Assembly (NCBI RefSeq): GCF_029201565.1
Contig: NZ_CP104002.1
Location: 947,001 to 1,011,000 of the forward strand
Length of the DNA: 64,000 nucleotides
DNA from: Devosia sp. SD17-2
GTDB taxonomy: Bacteria > Pseudomonadota > Alphaproteobacteria > Rhizobiales > Devosiaceae
Direction of reading: 5' to 3'
Part shown: positions 26,963 through 35,073 of the stretch, one piece after another
How the letters are laid out: each line of letters begins with the position of its first letter
Position numbering within the stretch: the stretch's first letter is position 1
Position numbers and translations under genes: made by a program
Notes under the pieces: model-generated
The model's database searches: none
What the model was told of the DNA's origin: nothing
What the model saw: only the letters and a program-made list of their open reading frames with translations

Positions 26963-27981
26963 TGGCACCGCCTGTCCTCCAGGTGCGCAACCTGCGCGCC
27001 TACTATCAGATGGGGATCTTCGGCATTACCCGCGAGGTTCGCGCTGTCGACGATGTCACGCTCGACATCAACAGCAACGAAATCTACGGCCTGGCCGGGG
27101 AGTCCAGTTCGGGCAAGACCTCGTTCATCAAGACCATCGCCGCTGCGAACCGGCCGCCGCTCAACGTGGTGGGAGGATCGGTAAAATACAGCTTCCTTGA
27201 TCGCGATATCCACGCTCTTGATCGCAGGGGGCTCGAAGCGGTGCGCTGGAAGAATATTTCCTACGTCATGCAGGGGTCGATGAGCGTCCTCAACCCGGTG
27301 CGCAGGGTCATCCATACCTTCACCGATTTTGCCTATCGGCACGTCGGCAAGCCCATGCCGGAGTTCCTCGCGCTGGTGGAGGGGCACCTTGAGCGGCTCC
27401 TGCTCAAGCCGTCCGTGTTGAACGCCTTTCCGCACGAGCTTTCGGGCGGCATGCGACAGCGCGTGGCCATCGCTCTGGCGACGATATGCCGGCCCGAGTT
27501 CATCATCGCCGACGAGCCCACCACGGCGCTCGATGTTGTGGTGCAGAAGGAGGTCCTGGCGCTCATGCGCGAGATCCAGCAGGAAATGGGGTCGTCGATC
27601 CTCTTCGTCACCCACGATATGTCGGTGCATGCCCACATCGCCGACCGACTGGGGATCATGTACGCCGGGCGGCTGGTCGAGGAGGCACCCACCGAGGAGA
27701 TCTTCTCGCGGCCTCTCCACCCCTACACCCAGCATCTGATCCAGAGCCTGCCACAGATCGGCGATGCCACGACGCGCAAGGGCCTCGGCGGCTCTCCGCC
27801 GAGCCTTGCCGCGCCCCCTCCCGGGTGCCGGTTTCATCCCCGCTGCCCCATAGCGATGGAACGGTGCCGGACGCAGCGGCCGGCGTTGACGACGCTTGGT
27901 CCCGGCCACCGGGTCGCCTGCTTTGCAGCGGCGCCTGAAGTCCAGCCTGTTCCCGATAATGTCGAGGTGCTGCCGGCATGA
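26962..27981 (+). CDS. ABC transporter ATP-binding protein (DppD type)
   Basis: A 339-residue ATPase with Walker A GESSSGKT (about 46-53; Ser replaces the usual Gly at position four), Q-loop [13 protein letters not shown] in which the normal FQDP/FQEP reads MQGS, signature ELSGGMRQR, Walker [13 protein letters not shown] and FVTHDMSVH. The C-terminal [14 protein letters not shown] cysteine motif is present. A GTG three bases before the ATG is an alternative start. Walker A and Q-loop variations may affect regulation but all catalytic residues remain. Confidence 0.93.
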   Translation: MAPPVLQVRNLRAYYQMGIFGITREVRAVDDVTLDINSNEIYGLAGESSSGKTSFIKTIAAANRPPLNVVGGSVKYSFLDRDIHALDRRGLEAVRWKNISYVMQGSMSVLNPVRRVIHTFTDFAYRHVGKPMPEFLALVEGHLERLLLKPSVLNAFPHELSGGMRQRVAIALATICRPEFIIADEPTTALDVVVQKEVLALMREIQQEMGSSILFVTHDMSVHAHIADRLGIMYAGRLVEEAPTEEIFSRPLHPYTQHLIQSLPQIGDATTRKGLGGSPPSLAAPPPGCRFHPRCPIAMERCRTQRPALTTLGPGHRVACFAAAPEVQPVPDNVEVLPA

Positions 27982-28805
27982 GTGACACCCTTCTTTCCGT
28001 CGAGAATGTCACCCGCAGCTACGCCCTGGGCGGCCTGTTCGGGCGCGGCCACTTCAACGCCGTCGAGGATGTGAGTTTCGCGATTCCCGACGGCAAACCC
28101 GAGATTTTTACCATTGTCGGGGAGTCAGGCAGCGGCAAGTCAACGCTGGCAAAGATGATTCTCAACCTGGCCGAACCGACCAAGGGTCGCATCAGCCTGC
28201 GCGGAAGCGACGTCACTACCGCCCGCAACCGCCGCGGCAGGCTTGCGTTCATGGCCGCGGTTCAGCCGATCTTCCAGAATCCATTCGAGGCCTTCAGTCC
28301 GCTCAAGCGGGTCGATGCCTATCTGCTCAAGACCGCCCGCAGCTTTGCGGGAGCACGCAGTGATGCAGAGGCTGCGGCCGCCGCCGACGAGGCTTTGCGC
28401 AATGTCGGCCTCACTTATGCCGAGATCGAGCGACGGTTTCCCCATGAGCTGTCGGGTGGCCAGATCCAGCGCGTGGCAATCGCCAGGGCGCTGATCCCCA
28501 AACCCGCGCTGATTGTCGCTGACGAGCCGGTTTCCATGGTCGATGCTTCCCTGCGCATGTCGATCGTCAATCTGTTCAAGACGCTGCGAGACGAGCTGGG
28601 GGTGACCATCATCTACATCACCCATGATCTGGCGACGGCCTATTACATAAGCGATCGCATCATCGTCATGCAGACCGGCCGCGTTGTCGAGAGCGGCGAC
28701 GCACGGCAGGTGCTCGACGCGCCGCAGCATCCTTATACCCAACGCCTCAAGGCGTCGGTTCTGGCGGTCAAGCGGCCGCACCAATCCAATACATTCTCGG
28801 CCTAA
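27978..28805 (+). CDS. ABC transporter ATP-binding protein (DppF type, short)
   Basis: A 275-residue ATPase: Walker [10 protein letters not shown] (48-56), [14 protein letters not shown] in the Q-loop, signature ELSGGQIQR, Walker [13 protein letters not shown], switch IYITHD. It stops shortly after the [11 protein letters not shown] segment and lacks the cysteine-containing C-terminal extension of most DppF/OppF proteins. Overlaps the DppD-type gene by four bases. With its partner it powers the long family-5 importer. Confidence 0.93.
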   Translation: MSDTLLSVENVTRSYALGGLFGRGHFNAVEDVSFAIPDGKPEIFTIVGESGSGKSTLAKMILNLAEPTKGRISLRGSDVTTARNRRGRLAFMAAVQPIFQNPFEAFSPLKRVDAYLLKTARSFAGARSDAEAAAAADEALRNVGLTYAEIERRFPHELSGGQIQRVAIARALIPKPALIVADEPVSMVDASLRMSIVNLFKTLRDELGVTIIYITHDLATAYYISDRIIVMQTGRVVESGDARQVLDAPQHPYTQRLKASVLAVKRPHQSNTFSA

Positions 28806-28845
28806 CCCGGCCACTGAGCGCCATTTTGAGATCGAGGGACGAAAA

Positions 28846-30387
28846 ATGCTTGAGGCACAACTGACATTCGACCGGTCCGACTTGATCGGCGCCACTGACC
28901 GTCGCCTGTTCGGCGCGTTTGTCGAACATCTGGGGCGGTGCGTCTATGGGGGGCTCTACGAGCCCGGACATCCGACCGCGACCAAGGAAGGGTTTCGTGG
29001 CGACGTTCTGGAGCTGGTGCGCGAACTCGGCACCACCATTATCCGCTACCCGGGCGGCAATTTCGTTTCCGGCTACGACTGGGAAGACGGCGTCGGACCG
29101 GTGGAGGATCGTCCCAAGCGGCTGGAGTTGGCCTGGCTGTCGATCGAGCCCAATACATTTGGCACCAATGAATTCATCGACTGGTGCCGACAGGCCGAAC
29201 TCGAGCCCATGCTGGCGGTGAACCTCGGTACGCGCGGACCCGACGATGCCCGCAAGCTATTGGAATATTGCAATTTTCCATCCGGTACCAAGTATTCGGA
29301 CCTGCGACGGGAGCATGGCTGGGAGCAGCCCCATAACGTGAAATTCTGGTGCCTCGGAAATGAGATGGACGGCCCATGGCAGATGGGTTCGAAGACCGCG
29401 ACAGAGTATGGCCGGATCGCCGTCGAGGCGGCCAAGATGATGCGGACAATCGATCCCACTATCGAGCTGGCCGCCGTCGGATCTTCTGGGCGCAACATGC
29501 CGACCTTTGGCGCCTGGGAGCGCGAGGTACTGCGGCACAGCTTTGACCAAGTCGAGTTCATCTCGCTCCACACCTATCTCAACGACTATGCCAAGGACAC
29601 GCCGGCCTTCCTCGCCAGCTCCGACCTGATGGATGGGTTCATTGACGAAGTGGTCGGCATTGCCGACGAGATTGCCGCCGAGCGTGGCTCATCCAAGCGT
29701 ATCGATCTCAGTTTCGATGAATGGAACGTCTGGTATCGCACGCGGCGCGGTGACGATCGCAAGCTTCCCGGCTGGCCGATCGCGCCGCCGATCCTGGAAG
29801 AACTCTATACGATGAAGGATGCGCTGGCCTTTGGTGGCGCCTGTATTTCGCTGCTGAACCACGCCGACCGGGTGAAGTCGGCGTGCCTGGCGCAGCTCGT
29901 CAATGCCATCGCTCCGATCCTCACCGAAACCGGCGGTCCGGCCTGGCGGCAGCCAATTTTCTGGCCCTTTGCCGATTTTGCCAATCTTGGGCGTGGGGAG
30001 GTGCTGCGCGCGCAGGTTCAGTCCCCCACTTATGCCACGACCTATTACGATCCTCGCGGAACGACGGACCTCGACTTTCCGATGCCGGAGGTGCCCTTCC
30101 TCAAGGCGTCTGTGGTTCACGGAGCGGATGACGGGATGACAACGCTGTTCCTCCTCAACCGCAGCCTCGATCAGGAGATGAGTGTGGCAGTGGAGGGGAG
30201 CGGTTTCTCCTCGCTTTCGCCCGAGAGTGCGACAGTGCTCCGCAATGACGACCTCGAAGCGACCAATACGCGTGACCATCAGGCCGTAGCGCCCACCGCA
30301 TTCTCGGCAATGGAAGCCAGTGGTAACCACTGCCGCCTCGTCTTGCCGCCCGCTTCGTGGACGGTCGTTCGCATGAAGGGGACGTGA
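28846..30387 (+). CDS. abfA: Alpha-N-arabinofuranosidase, GH51
   Basis: A 513-residue cytoplasmic glycoside hydrolase (no signal peptide) that releases terminal L-arabinofuranose from arabino-oligosaccharides. Family marks: FVEHLGRCVYGGLYEPGHPT, IRYPGGNFVSGYDWEDG, acid/base Glu173 in GNEMDGPWQMG, nucleophile Glu292 in SFDEWNVWY. Length matches bacterial intracellular GH51 enzymes (about 500). ATG 28846 follows GAGGGACG. It lies 40 bases after the last ABC gene, so imported arabino-oligosaccharides could be cut inside the cell. Confidence 0.95.
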   Translation: MLEAQLTFDRSDLIGATDRRLFGAFVEHLGRCVYGGLYEPGHPTATKEGFRGDVLELVRELGTTIIRYPGGNFVSGYDWEDGVGPVEDRPKRLELAWLSIEPNTFGTNEFIDWCRQAELEPMLAVNLGTRGPDDARKLLEYCNFPSGTKYSDLRREHGWEQPHNVKFWCLGNEMDGPWQMGSKTATEYGRIAVEAAKMMRTIDPTIELAAVGSSGRNMPTFGAWEREVLRHSFDQVEFISLHTYLNDYAKDTPAFLASSDLMDGFIDEVVGIADEIAAERGSSKRIDLSFDEWNVWYRTRRGDDRKLPGWPIAPPILEELYTMKDALAFGGACISLLNHADRVKSACLAQLVNAIAPILTETGGPAWRQPIFWPFADFANLGRGEVLRAQVQSPTYATTYYDPRGTTDLDFPMPEVPFLKASVVHGADDGMTTLFLLNRSLDQEMSVAVEGSGFSSLSPESATVLRNDDLEATNTRDHQAVAPTAFSAMEASGNHCRLVLPPASWTVVRMKGT

Positions 30388-30630
30388 TCGCCCCTGTCGG
30401 TATCTGATCGTCGTCGTGGCCGTATCGTTGCGGGCCGCCAAAAATAGTCCTGTTCCCCTGCTGTCCGGGGAGCGCTGTAATCCTCGTGGCACATGCAGGA
30501 GGCGGATGAGGGCGTAGCTCTACATCGTCGGACCGCAGCACATAAGCCGAAGGAGGGAAGGGCGACAGGCGCGCCTGCTGTACACTCGTGACCTCTCGGC
30601 GTGTGTTGCTGATGGCGTGAGGTGACGAGA

Positions 30631-31554
30631 GTGGGTGCTATGGTCAGCAGGTTCGAAAGTGCTGCATACAAGCTGCGTTGGGGGCTGCGTGTTGCTGGGC
30701 CCCTGGCGACGTTGCTGGGGGCGTTCAGGACAGCGGCGATATTGATTTCGCGTCGGCCTCAAGGGGAGGTACATCTTCGCTCGGGGCCGGTGCTCGAATT
30801 TGCCTTTCCCGAGCAATTTCCCCCGACGCTGACCATGTTCGGGGATTTGATCGACCCCGAATTTGCATTTCTAAAGCGGGTGGCTCGCCCGAACTGGCGT
30901 GTAATCGACGTCGGCGCCGCAATCGGTCAGTTCACCCTGTTTGCCACCATGTGCCTGCCCGCATCGCGTGTGGATGCGTTCGAGCCGAGCAGCGCCAATA
31001 TCGCGACGTTGAAGCGCAACCTCGAACGAAACGGCGTCGTTGACAAGGTCACTGTTCATCAGGCCGCACTCTCTGACCGCAAGGAGACGGCGCATTTTGC
31101 CACGGCGTCCAAGAACTGGATGAGCCAGCTGGTGACTGCGGGCAGTCCCTCTGAAGGCACTGAAGAGGTCGCGGTCGACACGCTCGATACGGTTCTCGCT
31201 GATCTCGGGATCGGGCATGTCAATGTGCTCAAGATCAATGTCGCCGGGTTCGAGCCGGCCGTGATCAACGGAGCCATGGCAAAATTGCGGGCGCAGGAGG
31301 TCGATGTAATGGTGCTGTTGTTGGGTTTACCCTCGCTGCCGCACTACGCGGCCATAGCGCAGCTTGGCTACCGATTTTTCTATTATCATCCGTTCAAGCG
31401 GACGCTGCACGAGGTGGAGAGTTTCGATGCCGATGCGGTGCTCAACCACCGCCCATGGCCTGCGCGGCACATCATTGCGATCCGCGATGCTGCGCTTGAG
31501 CCCTTGATCTCGGGCCGCGTGAGCGTTGTATCGAAACTGAACAAAATGGATTGA
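30631..31554 (+). CDS. FkbM family methyltransferase
   Basis: About 307 residues of a class I SAM-dependent methyltransferase. The SAM-binding motif is VIDVGAAIGQFTLFA followed by the acidic DAFEPSSANIATLKRNLERNG; VDTLDTVLADLG then VNVLKINVAGFEPAVINGA are FkbM hallmarks (usual KIDxEG reads KINVAG here, losing the Asp-Glu pair). GTG 30631 has GAGGTG six bases upstream; GTG 30622 and ATG 30640 are alternatives. FkbM proteins methylate sugar or polyketide hydroxyls and occur in polysaccharide loci; no such locus is visible here, so the role is unknown. Confidence 0.85.
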   Translation: MGAMVSRFESAAYKLRWGLRVAGPLATLLGAFRTAAILISRRPQGEVHLRSGPVLEFAFPEQFPPTLTMFGDLIDPEFAFLKRVARPNWRVIDVGAAIGQFTLFATMCLPASRVDAFEPSSANIATLKRNLERNGVVDKVTVHQAALSDRKETAHFATASKNWMSQLVTAGSPSEGTEEVAVDTLDTVLADLGIGHVNVLKINVAGFEPAVINGAMAKLRAQEVDVMVLLLGLPSLPHYAAIAQLGYRFFYYHPFKRTLHEVESFDADAVLNHRPWPARHIIAIRDAALEPLISGRVSVVSKLNKMD

Positions 31555-31575
31555 GCGGGGCCGTCAGGCCCCGCT
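31554..31575. terminator. Hairpin between convergent FkbM and RTX genes
   Basis: Perfect 9-bp stem AGCGGGGCC (31554-31562) with GGCCCCGCT (31567-31575), GTCA loop, then TT. It begins on the last base of the FkbM stop codon and lies ahead of the end of the minus-strand RTX gene, so it can serve both. Confidence 0.65.
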
Positions 31576-31592
31576 TTGAGAGTGTGTTTGGC

Positions 31593-33488
31593 CTAGAGAA
31601 TGAAATCGCCGGCACTGAGCTGGACCAGACCGGTCAGCTGGATTTCGAAGTCATGCACGCCATCGCCGTTGGTGTCGGCCTGGATCAGGGTGCGGTTGTT
31701 GGCGTCGTCGGTGTGGAAGGCGAGTTCGCCAGCATTCTTGCCGAAGATCTGGTCGTCCTTGGCGAGGAAGGTGAACGCCTGATTGCCGCTCGACTTGGTA
31801 TTGGCATCGATCTCTGAGAGGTCGATCTTGTCCTCGCCCTTGGTGAAGTCCGTGATGATGTCACGGGTGCTGGCAAAGCGTCCGGTCTCCGCAGCGGATT
31901 TGAACAGGAAGATGTCGTTGCCGGCACCGCCTGTCATCGTGTCCCGACCCGTGCCACCATAGAGCGTGTCATTGCCGGCGCCGCCGTTAAGCGTGTCGTT
32001 GCCGGCATTGCCATCGAGGAAGTTGGCGCCGGCATCACCGGTCAGGCGGTCAGCCGAACGGGTGCCCGAGATGGTCGTCTGAGTGGGTGCAGTCGGGGGC
32101 GTCGGCGGAGTGGTCGGGGTGGTGGGCGCCTCGACGTTATTGGACGAGGTCAGGCCGACGAAGTCGCTGGCCTTCAGAGACACGAGGCCCTTGAGTTCGA
32201 TCTCGAAATCGTGCCTGCCGTCGCCATTGGTGTCGCCCTGAATAATCGTCCGATTATTGGCGGCGTCCGTGTGCCAGGCCAGTTCACCAGCCGTCTTGCT
32301 GAACACCTGGTTGTCCCTGGCGAGGAACGTGAAGTCCTGAACGCCGCTCAGGCTCGCATTGGCGTCAACTGAGGACAGATCAATCTTGTCCTGGCCGCTC
32401 ACGAAGTCGGTTATGATGTCACGGGTGCTGGCATAGCGGCCCATTTCCGATACCGACTTGAACAGGAACACGTCGTTTCCGGCGCCACCAGTCATCGTGT
32501 CGCGACCGGCGCCGCCATAAAGCGTGTCGTTGCCGCCGACACCGTCGAGGATGTCGTTGCCGCCCTTGCCATCAAGGAAGTTGGCGCTGGAGTTGCCGAC
32601 GAGACGATCGGCATTGTTCGTGCCGGTGAAACCCGTCTCATTGCCCGGCTGGGTCGGGGTGGTGGGGTTTGTGGGCTCGGTCACCGGCGGGGGCGTGGTG
32701 GTGCCGTTGTCGGTGTCGTTATCCTGGCCGGAACCGGTTTCATTGCCGTTGCCGTTCAGCGTCGCAGCGATCGCCGCTCCATCCTTGGAGTTGCCGGTGT
32801 AAACGGGGGACGAATTGTTGATATTCAGATCACCCCAGCGACCGCCACCAATGTGGTTGTTGGTAATCTCGATGCCGGACATGGAGCCGCCACTGAACTG
32901 GCCGTCGGAATAGACGGTGTAACCGCCGCCAACCAACAGATTGTCCGTTACGAGCACATTCTTGATCGGACCAAAGTAGTTATCGATCATCACCGCGGCC
33001 GTCTGGCCGTGGTTTAGAATAATGGAATTGCCGCGAATAATCGTATCGGTCTGGCCACCATCCATCTGGATGCCGTCATAATGCGGGGAGCCAGAGGCCT
33101 TGAAGCTATGGATGTAGTTTCCTTCGATCACCGTGCCGCGCGTGCCGGAGAGCGAAATGCCGTTTTCAACATTGTAGATTTCGTTGCGCAGGAAGGTGCC
33201 GCCGCCATAAATCCCGTGGCTGCCCGAGTTATTCGTGCCTACGCCATTGATTTCACAGTCCTTGACCACCACGCCGTCCGAGCCGGCCTTGATGTAAACA
33301 ACGGCGAAGGATGCCGCTGTAATCTTGCAGTTCTGCAGGGTCACATTGTCGGCGTCGATATAGACAGTTCCGGTAATGTTGAGGCCCGAGATAACCGTGC
33401 CGGGCTTGGTTACGATGATGTCGCCCGAGGGAAGCAGTTTAACGCCATCTGGAACGCCAGTGTTTGTTGAATCCGGCCAGGAAGCCAT
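31593..33488 (-). CDS. Secreted beta-helix protein with two RTX/serralysin C-terminal modules
   Basis: A 631-residue protein. Residues about 15-235 form short repeating beta-strand units (GVVVKDCEINGVG, GTVIEGNYIHSF, NVLVTDNLLVGGG) typical of right-handed parallel beta-helix polysaccharide lyases or epimerases. Two Thr/Pro-rich linkers each lead to a Ca-binding module: nonapeptides of GGNDTLYGG type, then a serralysin-like region with DTNGDGxHDFEI. No Sec signal is present, so type I secretion via the C-terminus is expected; no secretion genes are nearby. I prefer ATG 33488, which has AAGGA eight bases before it, to ATG 33497, which directly abuts that site. Enzymatic activity is not assignable. 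Confidence 0.9.
   Translation of the reverse strand: MASWPDSTNTGVPDGVKLLPSGDIIVTKPGTVISGLNITGTVYIDADNVTLQNCKITAASFAVVYIKAGSDGVVVKDCEINGVGTNNSGSHGIYGGGTFLRNEIYNVENGISLSGTRGTVIEGNYIHSFKASGSPHYDGIQMDGGQTDTIIRGNSIILNHGQTAAVMIDNYFGPIKNVLVTDNLLVGGGYTVYSDGQFSGGSMSGIEITNNHIGGGRWGDLNINNSSPVYTGNSKDGAAIAATLNGNGNETGSGQDNDTDNGTTTPPPVTEPTNPTTPTQPGNETGFTGTNNADRLVGNSSANFLDGKGGNDILDGVGGNDTLYGGAGRDTMTGGAGNDVFLFKSVSEMGRYASTRDIITDFVSGQDKIDLSSVDANASLSGVQDFTFLARDNQVFSKTAGELAWHTDAANNRTIIQGDTNGDGRHDFEIELKGLVSLKASDFVGLTSSNNVEAPTTPTTPPTPPTAPTQTTISGTRSADRLTGDAGANFLDGNAGNDTLNGGAGNDTLYGGTGRDTMTGGAGNDIFLFKSAAETGRFASTRDIITDFTKGEDKIDLSEIDANTKSSGNQAFTFLAKDDQIFGKNAGELAFHTDDANNRTLIQADTNGDGVHDFEIQLTGLVQLSAGDFIL
31599..32066 (-). 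repeat. RTX module 2 of the beta-helix protein
   Basis: Second copy, from GTRSADRL to GDFI, ending at the C-terminus. It carries the C-terminal secretion signal position and one extra well-formed nonapeptide (GGAGNDTL) relative to the first copy, where the equivalent reads GVGGNDTL. Confidence 0.85.
32157..32624 (-). repeat. RTX module 1 of the beta-helix protein
   Basis: Encodes the first RTX/serralysin-type module, from GTNNADRL to SDFV. It aligns without gaps to the second module 558 bases (186 codons) further on, with about 70% identical residues by eye. The collinearity points to a recent in-frame tandem duplication including the linker. Confidence 0.85.
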
Positions 33489-33497
33489 CAGGTTCAT

Positions 33498-34183
33498 CCT
33501 TTTATTGTTTCTGATGACTGAGTGATTAACCCTAAATGGGGCCCTCGAACGGCCCGTTCTCGGCTGATGTGACCCAGCTACGCCCTAGTTTCGCCACGAC
33601 TTCTGGACTCAAAATTATGGGGTTGACGGCAACTGACTGGGAACTCCGAAAAATTGAGGAGCGATTCGTTGCGGAACAATATGATTAATGAGGCGCGGTA
33701 CCTCAGAAATTTTTAAGAAATGCGGGAACTGTGACCAATCGGACACAGTTTTAGGCGGAATTTTGCCAGAATAGGCCAAAAGTATTATGCCGGCGCGTGT
33801 GGGATAGTCCTTCTGGTATAAGCTACTTACAACTCCGTTTTTTCTCGGCCGGCGCTGCGGTCAAGGTCTTGTTTTTACAGGCTTCTGCGTCAATTTGCCC
33901 ACGGGTGATTTGGAGGGTTCAGCACAACTGTCAGCGCCGTTTTGGGGCTTCGAAACGCACATCTCTCAGCACGGTTGCGCCTTGTAAGGTGATAATTGTC
34001 AGTATGCGGGCAAGGCCCCATGTCTGGCCGGCGATAGCGGGGGGATTGCAGCTAAAAGTTGCGATGTGCGCTCCGCTGAAAGCCCAGCCGCGGGGGCGAC
34101 GGAAACAAAGTTAGCGTCTTGGCCCAAGCCTTTTGGAACTGGGGGCGTCACATGGTCATGGAAACCTTTTTCGGATTTTTGCC
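33498..34183. other. 686-base gap with no convincing gene, lower G+C
   Basis: This stretch is noticeably richer in A+T than its surroundings, and the open frames crossing it have no family resemblance, signal or ribosome site. It must carry the promoter of the RTX gene (minus strand) and possibly that of the small exported protein at 34184 (plus strand). It contains the inverted repeat at 33727-33750. I see nothing else that I can name. Confidence 0.6.
33727..33750. promoter_or_regulatory. AACTGTG-N10-CACAGTT inverted repeat
   Basis: Two perfect 7-base half-sites separated by ten bases (one helical turn apart), about 240 bases upstream of the RTX gene start. This geometry suits a dimeric regulator. 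The family of regulator is not recognisable from the half-site. Confidence 0.4.
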
Positions 34184-34555
34184 ATGACGCGAAACTCGGG
34201 CGTTTTGATCGCAGGAGTGCTGGTCATCTCGGGGGTGATCAGCTTTTCTGCCTTCCAGCCGGCGATGGCGGAGGAGAGGAAATTGAAGGGCGATGCGGAT
34301 CTAGTCGAACTCCAGGTCGGTCGCACCGCTATCCAGTGCTATCTCGAGCCATGTCCCTGGAACGGCATTTCGCTTGCCCAACAGGTTACCCGTCCGCATT
34401 CGATGTTGTGGAGCGGAAACCGGCTGCCGCGCATGCGGGGTTCGGCTGAAGATCAGGCGTATCTCCGCGCCAATTATGCGGATAGGTGCACACTGGTCAG
34501 CGGCACTTATGCCGATGGTGTGCTGGAGGTGGCGGAAATCCTGGGCCCCTGCTGA
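34184..34555 (+). CDS. Small exported protein of unknown function
   Basis: A 123-residue protein with a good Sec signal (MTRNSGVLIAGVLVISGVISFSAFQPAMA, cleavage before EERK). The mature part of about 95 residues has Cys in AIQCYLEPCPWNG, DRCTLVSG and a terminal GPC, so two disulphides are possible in the periplasm. I do not recognise the family. An in-frame start at 34133 would put the hydrophobic stretch too far from the N-terminus, and no strong ribosome site is visible for either. The next gene encodes another exported Cys-containing protein, 38 bases on. Confidence 0.6.
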   Translation: MTRNSGVLIAGVLVISGVISFSAFQPAMAEERKLKGDADLVELQVGRTAIQCYLEPCPWNGISLAQQVTRPHSMLWSGNRLPRMRGSAEDQAYLRANYADRCTLVSGTYADGVLEVAEILGPC

Positions 34556-34592
34556 GGCCTTCGAATATCTATTGGGGACGGGAGTTCTGGTC

Positions 34593-35054
34593 ATGCGCAA
34601 AGTGGCAATAGCACTCGTGATCGGCGGCGCAATCGTGATGGTCCTGCTCAGCCAATTTGGCTTGAGCGAGGAAAATTTAGCGCGCGGAGAGCTTTACGAG
34701 GCGCTTGTGGCAAGCCCGGAGGACGCAAATGCCCTCACCGCGGTTTTTTCGCGCTTCGTGCCAACCCAAGCCGATCTGGAAGAGCAGGCGCCTGTGCTTG
34801 AGGCCAACGGGTTTCGCTGTGACATCGTGCCCGCCAGTGTGGCGGGAAGCCGGTATCTGACCTGCGTGCGCCCGATCGAGGGCAGCCGATTTTGCCGCGG
34901 ATTGCAGTTCTATAGTTACCAGTCCGGAGCGGGCGATATCATCGAAGTGCTGGGATCGGCCTATAATTCCGAGCGAGACAGGGGCTTCCTGGGCAGTTGC
35001 GACGACAGTCGCCGGCGGTTTTACGCGACCGGCGAAGTCTCCTCCGAGGACTGA
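34593..35054 (+). CDS. Small exported or membrane-anchored protein of unknown function
   Basis: A 153-residue protein with an N-terminal hydrophobic helix (MRKVAIALVIGGAIVMVLLSQFG) that could be an uncleaved anchor. The rest carries four cysteines (FRCDIVPAS, YLTCVRP, RFCRGL, GSCDDS) and many aromatic residues, suggesting an extracytoplasmic disulphide-bonded domain. GGGACGGGAG precedes the ATG. It is convergent with the glycoside hydrolase gene 20 bases away. Family not recognised. Confidence 0.65.
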   Translation: MRKVAIALVIGGAIVMVLLSQFGLSEENLARGELYEALVASPEDANALTAVFSRFVPTQADLEEQAPVLEANGFRCDIVPASVAGSRYLTCVRPIEGSRFCRGLQFYSYQSGAGDIIEVLGSAYNSERDRGFLGSCDDSRRRFYATGEVSSED

Positions 35055-35073
35055 TCTGACATGAACCGCAGGG

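Noticed and set aside
31599..32624. Tandem DNA repeats that might be a CRISPR or satellite array
   Set aside because: They are protein-coding repeats of a Ca-binding RTX module, in frame and diverged at synonymous sites.
33797..34114. A 105-codon frame in the gap after the RTX gene
   Set aside because: No ribosome site, no resemblance to a family, and Cys/Arg-rich random composition.
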